A DNA stretch of 64,000 nt from Streptomyces purpureus (lineage in GTDB: Bacteria > Actinomycetota > Actinomycetes > Streptomycetales > Streptomycetaceae), in the NCBI RefSeq assembly GCF_014648195.1, contig NZ_BMQQ01000004.1, positions 108,851 through 172,850 on the forward strand. Direction: 5' to 3'. Positions within the stretch are counted from its first letter, which is position 1. Each line of letters starts with the position of its first letter. The position numbers were made by a program, and so were the translations under genes. Positions 39,922 to 48,895 of this stretch are shown here, one piece after another. The notes beneath the pieces are model-generated. The model worked only from the letters and a program-made list of their open reading frames with translations, was not told the origin of the DNA and did not search any database.

Positions 39922-40227
39922 ATGAGCGAGATCGACGAGTCCGTCACCGCGGAACTGACCCGGCTGCGAGAGAGCATCGACAACATCGACGCGGCGGTCG
40001 TCCACATGCTCGCCGAACGCTTCAAATGCACCCAGCAGGTCGGCGTCCTCAAGGCCAAGCACCACCTGCCGCCCGCCGACCCCGCCCGCGAAGCCCGCCA
40101 GATCGCCCGGCTCCGCCAGCTCGCCGAGAGCGCCAGACTCGACCCCGCCTTCGCGGAAAAACTCCTCAACTTCATCATCGCCGAGGTCATCCGCCACCAC
40201 GAGACGATCGCCGACGGAGCACACTGA
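39922..40227 (+). CDS. chorismate mutase (AroQ class)
   Basis: AroQ-fold chorismate mutase (101 aa), chorismate to prephenate for Phe/Tyr. Typical first helix: LTRLRESIDNIDAAVVHMLAERF followed by KCTQQVGVLKAKHHLPPADPAREARQI and the C-terminal helix ending IIAEVIRHHE. Catalytic Arg and Lys candidates are present (RLRESID Arg, VLKAKH Lys). ATG at 39922 has no Shine-Dalgarno and may be leaderless; ATG at 39898 adds eight residues and overlaps the AraC stop. The TGA stop overlaps the next gene start (TGATG). Confidence 0.87.
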   Translation: MSEIDESVTAELTRLRESIDNIDAAVVHMLAERFKCTQQVGVLKAKHHLPPADPAREARQIARLRQLAESARLDPAFAEKLLNFIIAEVIRHHETIADGAH

Positions 40228-40499
40228 TGCCCCGCGTCAGGGTCATCACCCTCGGCGGCACCATCTCGGCCCGCGGCGGCGACGCCACCCGCATGAGCGG
40301 CACCGAAGTCCTCGCCGGACTCGGCGTCACCGACACCCCCGACCTCCACGTCGAACTGCACGACTTCCGCCGCCTCCCCAGCTCCTCCCTCACCCTGGAA
40401 GACCTCGCCGCCCTCGCCCACGACGTACGCGAAAGCGTCGCCGCCGGCTACGGCGTCACCGCCGCCTTCGCCCACCTCACCGGCGCCGGCCCCGCCTGA
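40227..40499 (+). pseudogene. truncated L-asparaginase (N-terminal remnant)
   Basis: A 90-residue frame whose first 75 residues match the start of type II/cytoplasmic asparaginases: VRVITLGGTISA, then a Leu-rich stretch and LAHDVRESVAAGY. In intact enzymes (about 320 aa) this is followed by the VTxGTDTxEE active-site loop, which is absent; instead the frame reads GVTAAFAHLTGAGPA and stops. No asparaginase sequence continues before aminopeptidase N. Only one of the catalytic Thr loops is present, so it cannot be active. It keeps an intact start coupled to chorismate mutase (TGATG) and may still be translated. Confidence 0.75.
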
Positions 40500-40598
40500 C
40501 CCCCCGGCGCGGGCGCGCCCCACCCCGCCGGGCCCCCGCTCCCAGCCATCGGCGAAACCCCCTGCCCAGCCCCCACCCCCATCGGGCAGCATGGCCCC

Positions 40599-43103
40599 AT
40601 GCCCGTACTGACGCGCGACGAAGCGCAGACCCGTGCCCAGCTCCTCGACGTCCACCGGTACACGATCACCCTCGATCTGACCACCGGCGACGACACCTTC
40701 GACTCCACCACCGTCATCCGGTTCACCACCCGCACCACCGGAGACACCTTCGTCGAGCTCAAGCCCGCCACCTTGCGCTCCGTCACCCTCGACGGACACC
40801 CCCTCGACCCCGAAAAACTCGTCGAGAACCGCCTCCCGCTCCCCGCCCTGAGCGAAGGCGAACACGAACTCCGCGTCGACGCCGCCATGCGCTACTCCCG
40901 CACCGGCGAAGGCATGCATCGCTTCACCGACCCCACCGACGGCGAGACCTACGTCTACACCCAGCTCTTCATGGAAGACGTCCAGCGCGTCTTCGCCGCC
41001 TTCGACCAGCCCGACCTCAAAGCCGTCTTCGAACTCACCGTCACCGCCCCCGACGGCTGGACCGTCCTCGCAAACGGCATCACCACCCAGCTCCCCGACG
41101 GACGCTGGCAGGCCGCCCCCACCCCACCCATCTCCACCTACCTCGCCGCCATCGCCGCCGGCCCATGGCACTCCGTACGCACCGAACACGCCGGCATCCC
41201 CTTCGGCATCCACTGCCGCCGCTCCCTCGCCCCCCACCTCGACGCCGACGCCGACGAAATCCTCGACGTCACACGACAGTGCTACGACCGCTACCACGAG
41301 AAATTCGAGGAGCCCTACCCCTTCGACTCCTACGACCAGGCCTTCGTCCCCGAATTCAACGCCGGCGCCATGGAGAACCCCGGCCTCGTCACCTTCCGCG
41401 ACGAATTCGTCTACCGCTCCGCCGTCACCGTCACCGAACGCCAGACCCGCGCCATGGTCATCGCCCACGAAATGGCCCACATGTGGTTCGGCGACCTCGT
41501 CACCCTGCGCTGGTGGGACGACATCTGGCTGAATGAGTCCTTCGCCGAGTACATGGGCTACCAGACCGTCAACGAAGCCACCACCCGCTACCCCGACACC
41601 TGGATCGACTTCGGCATCGTCCGCAAGTCATGGGGCTACGACGCCGACCAGCGCCCCTCCACCCACCCCGTCGCCCCCGACCCCGACGCCGTCCCCGACA
41701 CCGCCTCCGCCCTCCTCAACTTCGACGGCATCTCCTACGCCAAGGGCGCCTCCGCCCTGCGCCAGCTCGTCGCCTGGATGGGCGAGAAGGACTTCCTCGC
41801 CGGCATCAACGTCCACTTCCACCGCCACAAGTTCGGCAACGCCACCCTCGCCGACTTCATCGACAACCTCGCCTCCGTCACCGACCGCGACGTCCACGCC
41901 TGGGCCGAACGGTGGCTGCGCACCACCGGCGTCGACACCCTCACCCCCAAACTCACCGGCGAAGGCACCCGCTGGGACCTCACCGTCGACCGCACCGGCA
42001 GCCGACCCCACCGCGTCGCCGCCGGCATCTACGACCACGCCCTCGACGGCTCCGGCGACCTCGTCCTGCGCGAACGCCGCGAGATCGACGTCCCACAGCA
42101 CGAACCCACCCACCTCTCCGGCCCCCGCCCCGCCCTCGTCGTCCTCAACGACGCCGACCTCACCTACGCCAAGGTCCGCCTCGACACCCACTCCGAAGAA
42201 CCGGCCCTGCGCTGCCTCTCCAAGATCCCCGACCCACTCACCCGCGCCGTCGTCTGGAACACCCTGCGCGACATGGTCCGCGACGGCGAACTCGAACCGG
42301 ACGCCTACCTCCAGACCGCCCACGCCCACCTCACCCAGGAGAGCGACCTCGCCATCGTCCAAGGCGTCCTCGGCTTCGCCCGCACCCAGATCGCCGACCG
42401 CTACCTCCCCACCGAACAGCGCCCCGCCGCACTCGCCCTCCTCACCTCCCTCGCCAAGGCCCTCATCCGCCGCACCGAGGACGGCGAAGCCCCCGGCCTG
42501 CGCCTGACCGCCGTACGCGCCCTCATCGACAGCGCCACCCAGCCCGGCACCCTGCAGAGCTGGCTCGCCGACGGCACCGTCCACGGCGGCCCCGAACTCG
42601 ACCACGAACTGCGCTGGCGCATCCTCGGCCGCCTCGCCGTCCTCGGCGCCACCGACGAAGCCGCCATCGCCGCCGAACTCGCCCGCGACCCCAGCGCCAC
42701 CGGCCAGGAAGGCGCCGCCCGCTGCCGCGCCGCCCTGCCCACCCCCGAGGCGAAAGCCGCCGCCTGGTCCCGCCTCTTCGACACCGACGACCTGTCGAAC
42801 TACCTCTTCACCGCCGTCGCCCAAGGCTTCTGGCAGCCCGAACAGGCCGAAGTGGTACGGCAGTACGTGCCCCGCTTCTACCCCGACGCGATCGCACTCG
42901 CCGCCCGCCGCGGCCCCGCCATCGCCGAAGCAGCAGGGCGCTACGCCTTCCCCGTCCACGCCGTCGACGCCGACTCCCTGCACACCGGCGAACAACACCT
43001 CACCAACGACGACCTCACCCCGGCCCTGCGCCGCAAACTCGTCGACCAGCTCGACGACCTCCGCCGGGCCCTGCACGTCCGTACCTTGCGCGCCGACGCC
43101 TGA
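40599..43103 (+). CDS. pepN: aminopeptidase N (M1 family)
   Basis: Zinc aminopeptidase (834 aa) removing N-terminal residues from peptides in the cytoplasm. Substrate motif GAMEN (256-260), zinc site HEMAH (290-294) with Glu313 in NESFAEY, and a long C-terminal helical ERAP1-like domain. Length and layout match actinobacterial PepN (PepN/Pz type). No signal peptide. The ATG has no clear Shine-Dalgarno within the C-rich upstream sequence. Ends in a 7-bp tandem array and then a terminator. Confidence 0.94.
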   Translation: MPVLTRDEAQTRAQLLDVHRYTITLDLTTGDDTFDSTTVIRFTTRTTGDTFVELKPATLRSVTLDGHPLDPEKLVENRLPLPALSEGEHELRVDAAMRYSRTGEGMHRFTDPTDGETYVYTQLFMEDVQRVFAAFDQPDLKAVFELTVTAPDGWTVLANGITTQLPDGRWQAAPTPPISTYLAAIAAGPWHSVRTEHAGIPFGIHCRRSLAPHLDADADEILDVTRQCYDRYHEKFEEPYPFDSYDQAFVPEFNAGAMENPGLVTFRDEFVYRSAVTVTERQTRAMVIAHEMAHMWFGDLVTLRWWDDIWLNESFAEYMGYQTVNEATTRYPDTWIDFGIVRKSWGYDADQRPSTHPVAPDPDAVPDTASALLNFDGISYAKGASALRQLVAWMGEKDFLAGINVHFHRHKFGNATLADFIDNLASVTDRDVHAWAERWLRTTGVDTLTPKLTGEGTRWDLTVDRTGSRPHRVAAGIYDHALDGSGDLVLRERREIDVPQHEPTHLSGPRPALVVLNDADLTYAKVRLDTHSEEPALRCLSKIPDPLTRAVVWNTLRDMVRDGELEPDAYLQTAHAHLTQESDLAIVQGVLGFARTQIADRYLPTEQRPAALALLTSLAKALIRRTEDGEAPGLRLTAVRALIDSATQPGTLQSWLADGTVHGGPELDHELRWRILGRLAVLGATDEAAIAAELARDPSATGQEGAARCRAALPTPEAKAAAWSRLFDTDDLSNYLFTAVAQGFWQPEQAEVVRQYVPRFYPDAIALAARRGPAIAEAAGRYAFPVHAVDADSLHTGEQHLTNDDLTPALRRKLVDQLDDLRRALHVRTLRADA

Positions 43104-43231
43104 CAGACGGCAGACGGCAGACGGCAGACGGCAGACGGCAGCGGACAGCGGACAGCGGACAGCGGACGCCCGACGGCTGACAGCAGACGGCTGACAGATG
43201 ACAGCCAACGGATGACGGATGACGGATGACG
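43104..43231. repeat. heptanucleotide tandem arrays after pepN
   Basis: Five units of CAGACGG (43104-43138), four of CAGCGGA (43139-43166), then looser copies, and three of GATGACG (43211-43231). The array starts directly at the pepN stop codon. Consecutive blocks of one heptamer variant suggest successive slippage expansions. No palindrome or spacer structure, so it is not a CRISPR. Confidence 0.9.
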
Positions 43232-43280
43232 GCCGACAAATGACAGCCATCACCTGACCGTTGGCAGCCGACCACCGACC

Positions 43281-43315
43281 GGACGGGGCCCCACACCAAG
43301 GGCCCCGTCCCCCGT
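43281..43315 (+). terminator. terminator after pepN
   Basis: GGACGGGGCCC (43281-43291) and GGGCCCCGTCC (43300-43310), an 11-bp perfect stem with an 8-base loop, 60 bp before the next gene; no U-tract. Confidence 0.8.
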
Positions 43316-43374
43316 TCGAGTGAGCTCAGCCGCTCGCCGGACGAATCCGGCAAACCCCCGGCAAGCTGGTCCCC

Positions 43375-44751
43375 ATGCCCGCCCCGCCACCCCTGGCCCG
43401 CCCCGACGCCCTGCACCCCCTGCTCGCCACCGTGCTCGACGCCCTGCGCACCGGAGCCCAGCGACGCGGCGGACCCCTCCCCGCCGGCGGCCCGGCAGCC
43501 GTCGCCGACCGGATGCACACCACCCTCGCGCCCGTCCTGCCCGACACCGGCACCGGCGCCCAGGAAGCACTCCGCACCCTCGTCACCGCCCTCACCGAAG
43601 GCGCGGCCGACCCCGCCGACCCGCTGTGCGCGGCCCACCTCCACACCCCGCCGCTCGCCCTCGCCGCCGCGGCCGACCTCGCCGCCTCCGCGCTCAACCC
43701 CTCCCTGGACTCCTGGGACCAGGCACCGGCCGCCTCCGCCCTCGAAGCCGAAGTGGTACGGGCCCTCGCCGCCGAGATCTACCCCCGCGCCGCCCACCCC
43801 GACGCCCTCGCCACCACCGGCGGCACCGAGTCCAACCAGCTCGCCCTACTCCTCGCCAGGGAACACCACGGCTCCGTACGCCTCCTCCACGGCGACGGCG
43901 CCCACCACTCCCTGCGGCGCGGCGCCTGGCTCCTCGGCCTGCCCGAACCGGTCACCATCCCGGCCCCGGGCGGCACCCTCGACCCCGCCGCCCTCGACAA
44001 CGCCCTCACCGACCTGCCGGGCCCCCACCTCGTCGCCGCCACCGCCGGCACCACCGACACCGGCCGCATCGATCCGCTCCCCGATATCGCCGACCTCTGC
44101 GAGCGCCACGGCGCCACCCTCCACATCGACGCCGCCTACGGCGGCCCGCTGCTCTTCAGCGCCGCCCACCGCCCCCTCCTCACCGGCCTCGACCGCGCCC
44201 ACACCGTCACCGTCGACCTGCACAAACTCGGCTGGCAGCCCGCCGCCGCCTCACTCCTCGCCGTACGCGACACCCGCACCCTCGACGTCCTGGCCCACAC
44301 CGCCGACTACCTCAACGCCACCGACGACACCGACGCCGGCCTGCCCGACCTGCTCGGCCGCTCCCTGCGCACCACCCGCAGGCCCGACATCCTCAAAACC
44401 GCCGTCACCCTGCGCGCCCTCGGCCGCACCGGCCTCGAAGCCCTCGTCGACCGCGTCCTCACCCTCGCCCAGGAGCTCGCTGCCCTCGTCGACCACCACC
44501 CCGGCCTTGAGCTCTACGAACGGCCCACCATCAGCACCGTCCTCTTCCGCCCCACCGACGCGGACGACGCCACCGTCGCCACCATCCGCCGCACCCTCCT
44601 CACCGAAGGCCGCGCCGTCCTCGGCCGCGCCCACGCCGACGGCCGCCTCTGGCTCAAAGCCACCCTGCTCAACCCGCACGCCACCCCCGGCGACCTGGCC
44701 CACCTGCTCAAGCTCGTGACCCACCTCGTGGAAGGCAGCACCGACCGATGA
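43375..44751 (+). CDS. PLP-dependent amino acid decarboxylase, DesA/DDC-like
   Basis: Group II decarboxylase (458 aa). PLP site: TTGGTESNQLALL (148-160), the Asp252 in HIDAAYGGP, and Schiff-base Lys284 in TVDLHKLGWQP. Resembles the lysine decarboxylases that start desferrioxamine synthesis (DesA) and 2,4-diaminobutyrate decarboxylases. Coupled by ATGA to an amine N-hydroxylase gene, so its product (cadaverine, putrescine or diaminopropane) is probably hydroxylated next. Unlike the usual des locus there is no iron box in the 270 bp upstream, and no DesC or DesD follow. Confidence 0.84.
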   Translation: MPAPPPLARPDALHPLLATVLDALRTGAQRRGGPLPAGGPAAVADRMHTTLAPVLPDTGTGAQEALRTLVTALTEGAADPADPLCAAHLHTPPLALAAAADLAASALNPSLDSWDQAPAASALEAEVVRALAAEIYPRAAHPDALATTGGTESNQLALLLAREHHGSVRLLHGDGAHHSLRRGAWLLGLPEPVTIPAPGGTLDPAALDNALTDLPGPHLVAATAGTTDTGRIDPLPDIADLCERHGATLHIDAAYGGPLLFSAAHRPLLTGLDRAHTVTVDLHKLGWQPAAASLLAVRDTRTLDVLAHTADYLNATDDTDAGLPDLLGRSLRTTRRPDILKTAVTLRALGRTGLEALVDRVLTLAQELAALVDHHPGLELYERPTISTVLFRPTDADDATVATIRRTLLTEGRAVLGRAHADGRLWLKATLLNPHATPGDLAHLLKLVTHLVEGSTDR

Positions 44752-46190
44752 CCGGCACCCCCCAGCGCGACCCCGCCCCCCACGCCCCAGGGACGCGCGA
44801 GGACACCCCGCCCCGCGACCTCGTCGGCATCGGCATCGGCCCCTTCAACCTCTCCCTCGCCGCCCTCGCCCACGGCATCCCCGACGGCCTCGACGCCGCC
44901 TTCTACGAACAGCGCCCCGCCTTCCACTGGCACCCCGGCCTCCTCATCGAAGGCGCCACCCTCCAAGTCCCCTTCCTCGCCGACCTCGTCACCCTCGCCG
45001 ACCCCGCCAGCCCCTGGTCCTTCCTCAGCTACCTCCGCTCACGCGGCCGGCTCTTCCCCTTCTACTTCGCCGAGAAGTTCCACATCCAGCGCGCCGAATA
45101 CGACGCCTACTGCCGCTGGGTCAGCGACCAGCTCCCCGGCCTCCACTTCGGCCACCAGGTGGACTCCGTCCGCTGGAACCCCGACCGATCCCTCTTCGAA
45201 GTCGACTTCACCCGGCTCGCCCCCGACGGCGAAGCCGAAGCCCTCGGCCGCACCTACACCCGCAACATCGCCCTCGGCGTCGGCACCGAACCTTACGTAC
45301 CCGAACCCCTGCGCCCCCTCGCCGACGCCCCCGCCGTCCCCGTCTTCCACTCCGCCGACTACCTCACCCACCGCGACCAGCTGCTCGCCGCCGGACACAT
45401 CACCGTCATCGGCTCCGGCCAGTCCGGCGCCGAGATCTTCCTCGACCTGCTCCGCGCCCGCCCCACCGGCGCCGAGAAAATCCACTGGCTGGCCCGGACC
45501 GAGGCATTCGCCCCCATGGAGTACTCCAAGCTCGGCCTGGAACACTTCACCCCCGACTACACCCGCTACTTCCACGCCCTCCCCGAAGCCGTACGCGACG
45601 GACTCGTCCCCCGCCAATGGCAGCTCCACAAAGGCATCGACGCCGACACCATCGCCGCCATCCACGACGAGCTCTACCGCCGCACCCTGCACGGCGGCTG
45701 GCCCGACGCCGTCCTCACCCCCGGCGTCCGCGTCCGCACCGCCGGCCGCGTCGCCACCACCAAGGTCGAGCTCCACCTCGAACACGTCCAGCAGGGCACC
45801 CGCTCCCGCCTCACCACCGACGCCGTCGTCCTCGCCACCGGATACCGCGAACGCCCCCTCGGCCGGATCCTCGCCGGGCTCGACCCCTACCTCCGCCACG
45901 ACGCCTCCGGCCGGCCCCGCATCGACACCGAGTTCCGGATCGTCCTCGACGGCTCCGTCACCGGCTCGGTCTACGTCCAGAACGCCGAGAAACACACCCA
46001 CGGCGTCGGCGCACCCGACCTCGGACTCGCCGCCTGGCGCAGCGCCGCCATCCTCAACTCCCTCACCGGCAAAGAGCCCTACCCCCTGCCCCGCCGCACC
46101 GCCTTCACCAGCTTCGGCCTGGAACGGCAAGAGGCGCCACACGTCCCGGCCCAGGCCGGCACACTGACGCCTCTCACCGGCACCCGCTAG
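44748..46190 (+). CDS. FAD-dependent lysine/ornithine (diamine) N-monooxygenase
   Basis: N-hydroxylating monooxygenase (480 aa) of the SidA/IucD/DesB family. FAD motif GIGIGPFNLSLAALA (25-39), substrate segment LQVPFLADLVTLADPASPWS, NADPH motif VIGSGQSGAEIFLDL, and ATGYRERP near the C-terminus. Makes a hydroxylamine from a primary amine, a step toward hydroxamate siderophores or N-N bond products. Start overlaps the decarboxylase stop (ATGA). The expected acyltransferase and siderophore synthetase are absent from the window. Could serve an incomplete des-type pathway completed elsewhere. Confidence 0.87.
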   Translation: MTGTPQRDPAPHAPGTREDTPPRDLVGIGIGPFNLSLAALAHGIPDGLDAAFYEQRPAFHWHPGLLIEGATLQVPFLADLVTLADPASPWSFLSYLRSRGRLFPFYFAEKFHIQRAEYDAYCRWVSDQLPGLHFGHQVDSVRWNPDRSLFEVDFTRLAPDGEAEALGRTYTRNIALGVGTEPYVPEPLRPLADAPAVPVFHSADYLTHRDQLLAAGHITVIGSGQSGAEIFLDLLRARPTGAEKIHWLARTEAFAPMEYSKLGLEHFTPDYTRYFHALPEAVRDGLVPRQWQLHKGIDADTIAAIHDELYRRTLHGGWPDAVLTPGVRVRTAGRVATTKVELHLEHVQQGTRSRLTTDAVVLATGYRERPLGRILAGLDPYLRHDASGRPRIDTEFRIVLDGSVTGSVYVQNAEKHTHGVGAPDLGLAAWRSAAILNSLTGKEPYPLPRRTAFTSFGLERQEAPHVPAQAGTLTPLTGTR

Positions 46191-46208
46191 AGCGAGCTCG
46201 GAAAACCG

Positions 46209-46268
46209 GCGCTCAGAAGAGCAGTGCTCAGAGGAGCAGTGCTGAGAAGACCGGTGCTCAGAACACCG
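46209..46268. repeat. 15-bp tandem repeat, four units, between convergent genes
   Basis: Four 15-base units (first GCGCTCAGAAGAGCA, last GTGCTCAGAACACCG) between the monooxygenase and 5'-nucleotidase genes. The last unit includes the nucleotidase stop codon (TGA at 46258-46260 on the minus strand). Fifteen bases are five codons, so expansion can occur next to the C-terminus without a frame change. Confidence 0.88.
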
Positions 46269-48048
46269 GCACCCCGTCCCGGGTCAGCTTCCACCCCACC
46301 GACGCGAACTGCCCCGGGTCGACGGTCCCCTTCGCCCGCACCCACTGGATGATCGTGTTACGGATCTCGTCCGAGTTCGCCCACACCTGCGGCGCCCCGG
46401 CGATGTGCGGGAACGCCCCGCCACCACTCGCCCGGTAGTTGTTCACAGCCAGCACGAACCGCGCCGCCGGATCCACCGGCCTGCCCTCGAAGGACAGATT
46501 CACGATCCGCGAACCGACGGCCCGCGCGATGTCGATCTCGTACGTCAGCCCATACAGGGCGTCGTAGTTGTAGTCCGGCGTACCCTCCGCGTTGGACAGC
46601 TTCGCCGGCTCCACCGGCGCACCCGCCGGCGTTCGCACGTAGTACTTCGCCGAGTACTCCAGATAGTCCTTCAGCTGCGCCCCCGTCAGCACCCTCGCCT
46701 CCAGGGTGTTCTCGAAGGGGTACAGCCCGGCCGCGTCCTTGATCGTCACCTGACCGGCCGGGATCCCCGCCGTCCGGGAGAAGCACGACGCCTGCGACAG
46801 CACCGGCAGCGCCGCGTGCTCACCCCCGGCGAGGGCCGCCCGCACCGTCTCCGCCTGCACGTGGTTGATCAGATCGATGATCGGCTCGTCCTTCCAGGCC
46901 GCCTCGGCCGTCGACATCGCCACGGTCGACGTACCGATCACCTGATTGACGTACGCGACAACCTTGCGGTGCTCATCCGTGAGCAGCCGCGTGATCCGAG
47001 CGTCCTCCGCGACCGTGTTCGAGTTGAGCACCCGCGCGCCCACCTTCTCGACGACCCAGCGCCCCTTCTCCCACACCAGATCGAACCCGAACAGCGTCAG
47101 CCGCTGCCCCCACTTCAGCGGCTCGGACAGCACCACGTCCTTGCCGGTCTCCTTGTTCGTCACGCGGTACTCGGCGATCTCCGTGTGCGCGTGCCCGACC
47201 AGGATCGCGTCGATCCCCGGCACCTGCTCCGCCACGAGCGCGGCGGCGTTCTCGACGTACGGCAGCTGGTCCCCGTACGACGACGTACCGCTCGAACCAC
47301 TGTGCGCGGACACGATCACCACATCCGCGCCCATCGACCGCAGCTTCGGCACCCACTTCGCGGCCTGCTCCTCCAGGCCGGGGAACACCATCCGCCCCTG
47401 GACGTTCGCCTTGTCCCACAGCGCGATCCCAGGATTGGTGAGCCCGAGCACCGCCACCCGCACATCCCGCCCGCACGGCGTACGCAGCCGGTGCATGCTG
47501 TACGGCCGGAACGCCGGCCGGAGCGTCTTCGCGTCCAGCGCGTTGGCCCCGAGCAGCGGGAAATCACACTGCTCCTCGAACTTCCGCAGTACCGGGATGC
47601 CGTAGTTGAACTCGTGGTTGCCGAGCGCGGCGGCGTCGTAGCCGATGGCGTTCATCGCCTGCGCCATCGGATGCACCGGACCGCGCCGCGCGGTGATGGG
47701 GTCGATCTTGGCGTAGTAGTACGACAGCTGGGTGCCCTGGATCGTGTCACCCGCGTCGATCAGCAGCGTGTTGCGCCGCCCCTTCTCCTTGCGGACCTGC
47801 TCCACCAGCGTCGATATCTTCGCGAGACCGACGTCGTTGTGAGCCTTGTCGTCGAACTCCCGGTCGGTGAAGTAGTCCCAGTTGAAGACGTGACCGTGCA
47901 GGTCGGTGGTGCCCATCACGGTGAAGGAGTACCGCTTCGGCGGCCGCCCATGGGCCTGGGCCGCCGGGGCCGTCCCGGCGACGAGGGCGGCCGCGCCCGC
48001 TCCGGCGGCAACCGACCCCTCCAGGAACGTCCTACGGTTCAGCGGCAT
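46258..48048 (-). CDS. secreted 5'-nucleotidase/2',3'-cyclic phosphodiesterase (Tat signal)
   Basis: Metallophosphoesterase of the UshA/CpdB type (596 aa). Metal-binding motifs: TDLHGHV near the start of the mature protein, DAGDTIQGT, GNHEFNYG and VGHAHTEI; the C-terminal 5-nucleotidase domain ends with NNYRASGGGAFPHI. The N-terminus NRRTFLEGSVAAGAGAAAL has the twin-arginine RRTFL motif and a hydrophobic stretch, then an AQA cleavage site. Releases nucleosides and phosphate outside the cell. GAAGGAG precedes the ATG at 48048. Stand-alone gene. Confidence 0.92.
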   Translation of the reverse strand: MPLNRRTFLEGSVAAGAGAAALVAGTAPAAQAHGRPPKRYSFTVMGTTDLHGHVFNWDYFTDREFDDKAHNDVGLAKISTLVEQVRKEKGRRNTLLIDAGDTIQGTQLSYYYAKIDPITARRGPVHPMAQAMNAIGYDAAALGNHEFNYGIPVLRKFEEQCDFPLLGANALDAKTLRPAFRPYSMHRLRTPCGRDVRVAVLGLTNPGIALWDKANVQGRMVFPGLEEQAAKWVPKLRSMGADVVIVSAHSGSSGTSSYGDQLPYVENAAALVAEQVPGIDAILVGHAHTEIAEYRVTNKETGKDVVLSEPLKWGQRLTLFGFDLVWEKGRWVVEKVGARVLNSNTVAEDARITRLLTDEHRKVVAYVNQVIGTSTVAMSTAEAAWKDEPIIDLINHVQAETVRAALAGGEHAALPVLSQASCFSRTAGIPAGQVTIKDAAGLYPFENTLEARVLTGAQLKDYLEYSAKYYVRTPAGAPVEPAKLSNAEGTPDYNYDALYGLTYEIDIARAVGSRIVNLSFEGRPVDPAARFVLAVNNYRASGGGAFPHIAGAPQVWANSDEIRNTIIQWVRAKGTVDPGQFASVGWKLTRDGVPVF

Positions 48049-48181
48049 GTGATCTCCTTCGTTCTCGGTGCACAACGCGCGTAGATTCTGGCCCAGGAGA
48101 CCCGCCGCGCAACACCCCTGACGGGCAATCCGATGGGAGAGTGGAAGAGACCGCCGTCGCCGCTACCCGAGGAGCGCGTCC

Positions 48182-48895
48182 GTGACCACGGAAGAACCCA
48201 CCCCCGCCACCGCCGTCCCCTACGGCACCCCCGAGGCGCCCCGGCTCGCCGTCCGAGGCGAAGCCAGGCTGGAGTTCGACCCCGAGATCGCGCGCATCGG
48301 CATCACCGTCAGCGCACGAGGCACCGACCGCCGCTCAGCCCTGGACGACCTGACCCGCCGCAACAACGAGGTCCTCGACCTCATCAAGTCCTACGGCGAA
48401 TCCGTCGAAAAGGTCGAGACCGGCGCATTCTCCATCTCGCCCGAGCTCACCCGCCACGGCCGAGGAGAACGCATCCGCGCCTACCACGGCCGGGTCCACA
48501 TCACCGCCGAACTCACCGACTTCACCGCCCTCGGCGAACTCACCACCCGCCTCGCCGACCTCGACCTCACCCGCGTCGACGGCCCCTGGTGGGCCCTGCG
48601 CCCCGACTCCCCGGCCCACGGCGAGGCCCGCCGCCAGGCAGTCCGCGAAGCGGTCCAACGCGCCCGCGAATACGCCGAAGCCCTCGGCACCACCCTCGCC
48701 TCCCTCGTCGAACTCGCCGACCTCGGCGCGGAGAACGCCCCCTACGACACCCTGCCCCCGGCCGGCGGCGGCCTCCGCATGGCCTTCGCGGCAGAGGCCA
48801 CGGAAGCGGCGCCCCCACTGGACCTGGAACCCGAACGCCAGACGGTCTACGCCCAGGTCAACGCCCGTTTCACGATGGCCCCGCCAAGGCTGTAG
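48182..48895 (+). CDS. SIMPL domain (DUF541) protein
   Basis: SIMPL/DUF541 protein (237 aa). The family start LAVRGEARLEFDPEIARIGI is followed by a long helix (LDDLTRRNNEVLDLIKSYG) and a second half with AVREAVQRAREYAEALGTTL, ending VYAQVNARFTM. Members of known structure form ring-like oligomers; function is largely unknown. No signal peptide here, so it is probably cytoplasmic, unlike many family members. GAGGAG precedes the GTG start. Stand-alone. Confidence 0.82.
   Translation: MTTEEPTPATAVPYGTPEAPRLAVRGEARLEFDPEIARIGITVSARGTDRRSALDDLTRRNNEVLDLIKSYGESVEKVETGAFSISPELTRHGRGERIRAYHGRVHITAELTDFTALGELTTRLADLDLTRVDGPWWALRPDSPAHGEARRQAVREAVQRAREYAEALGTTLASLVELADLGAENAPYDTLPPAGGGLRMAFAAEATEAAPPLDLEPERQTVYAQVNARFTMAPPRL

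Noticed and set aside
43104..43231. CRISPR array
   Set aside because: Units are 7 bp, head to tail, without spacers, and no cas gene is present.
43320..43375. Iron box (DmdR/IdeR site) before the decarboxylase/N-hydroxylase pair
   Set aside because: Looked for because desA genes usually have one; no sequence near the TTAGGTTAGGCTAACCTAA type is present upstream.
43375..46190. Complete desferrioxamine gene cluster
   Set aside because: desC and desD equivalents are missing; the next gene is a convergent 5'-nucleotidase.
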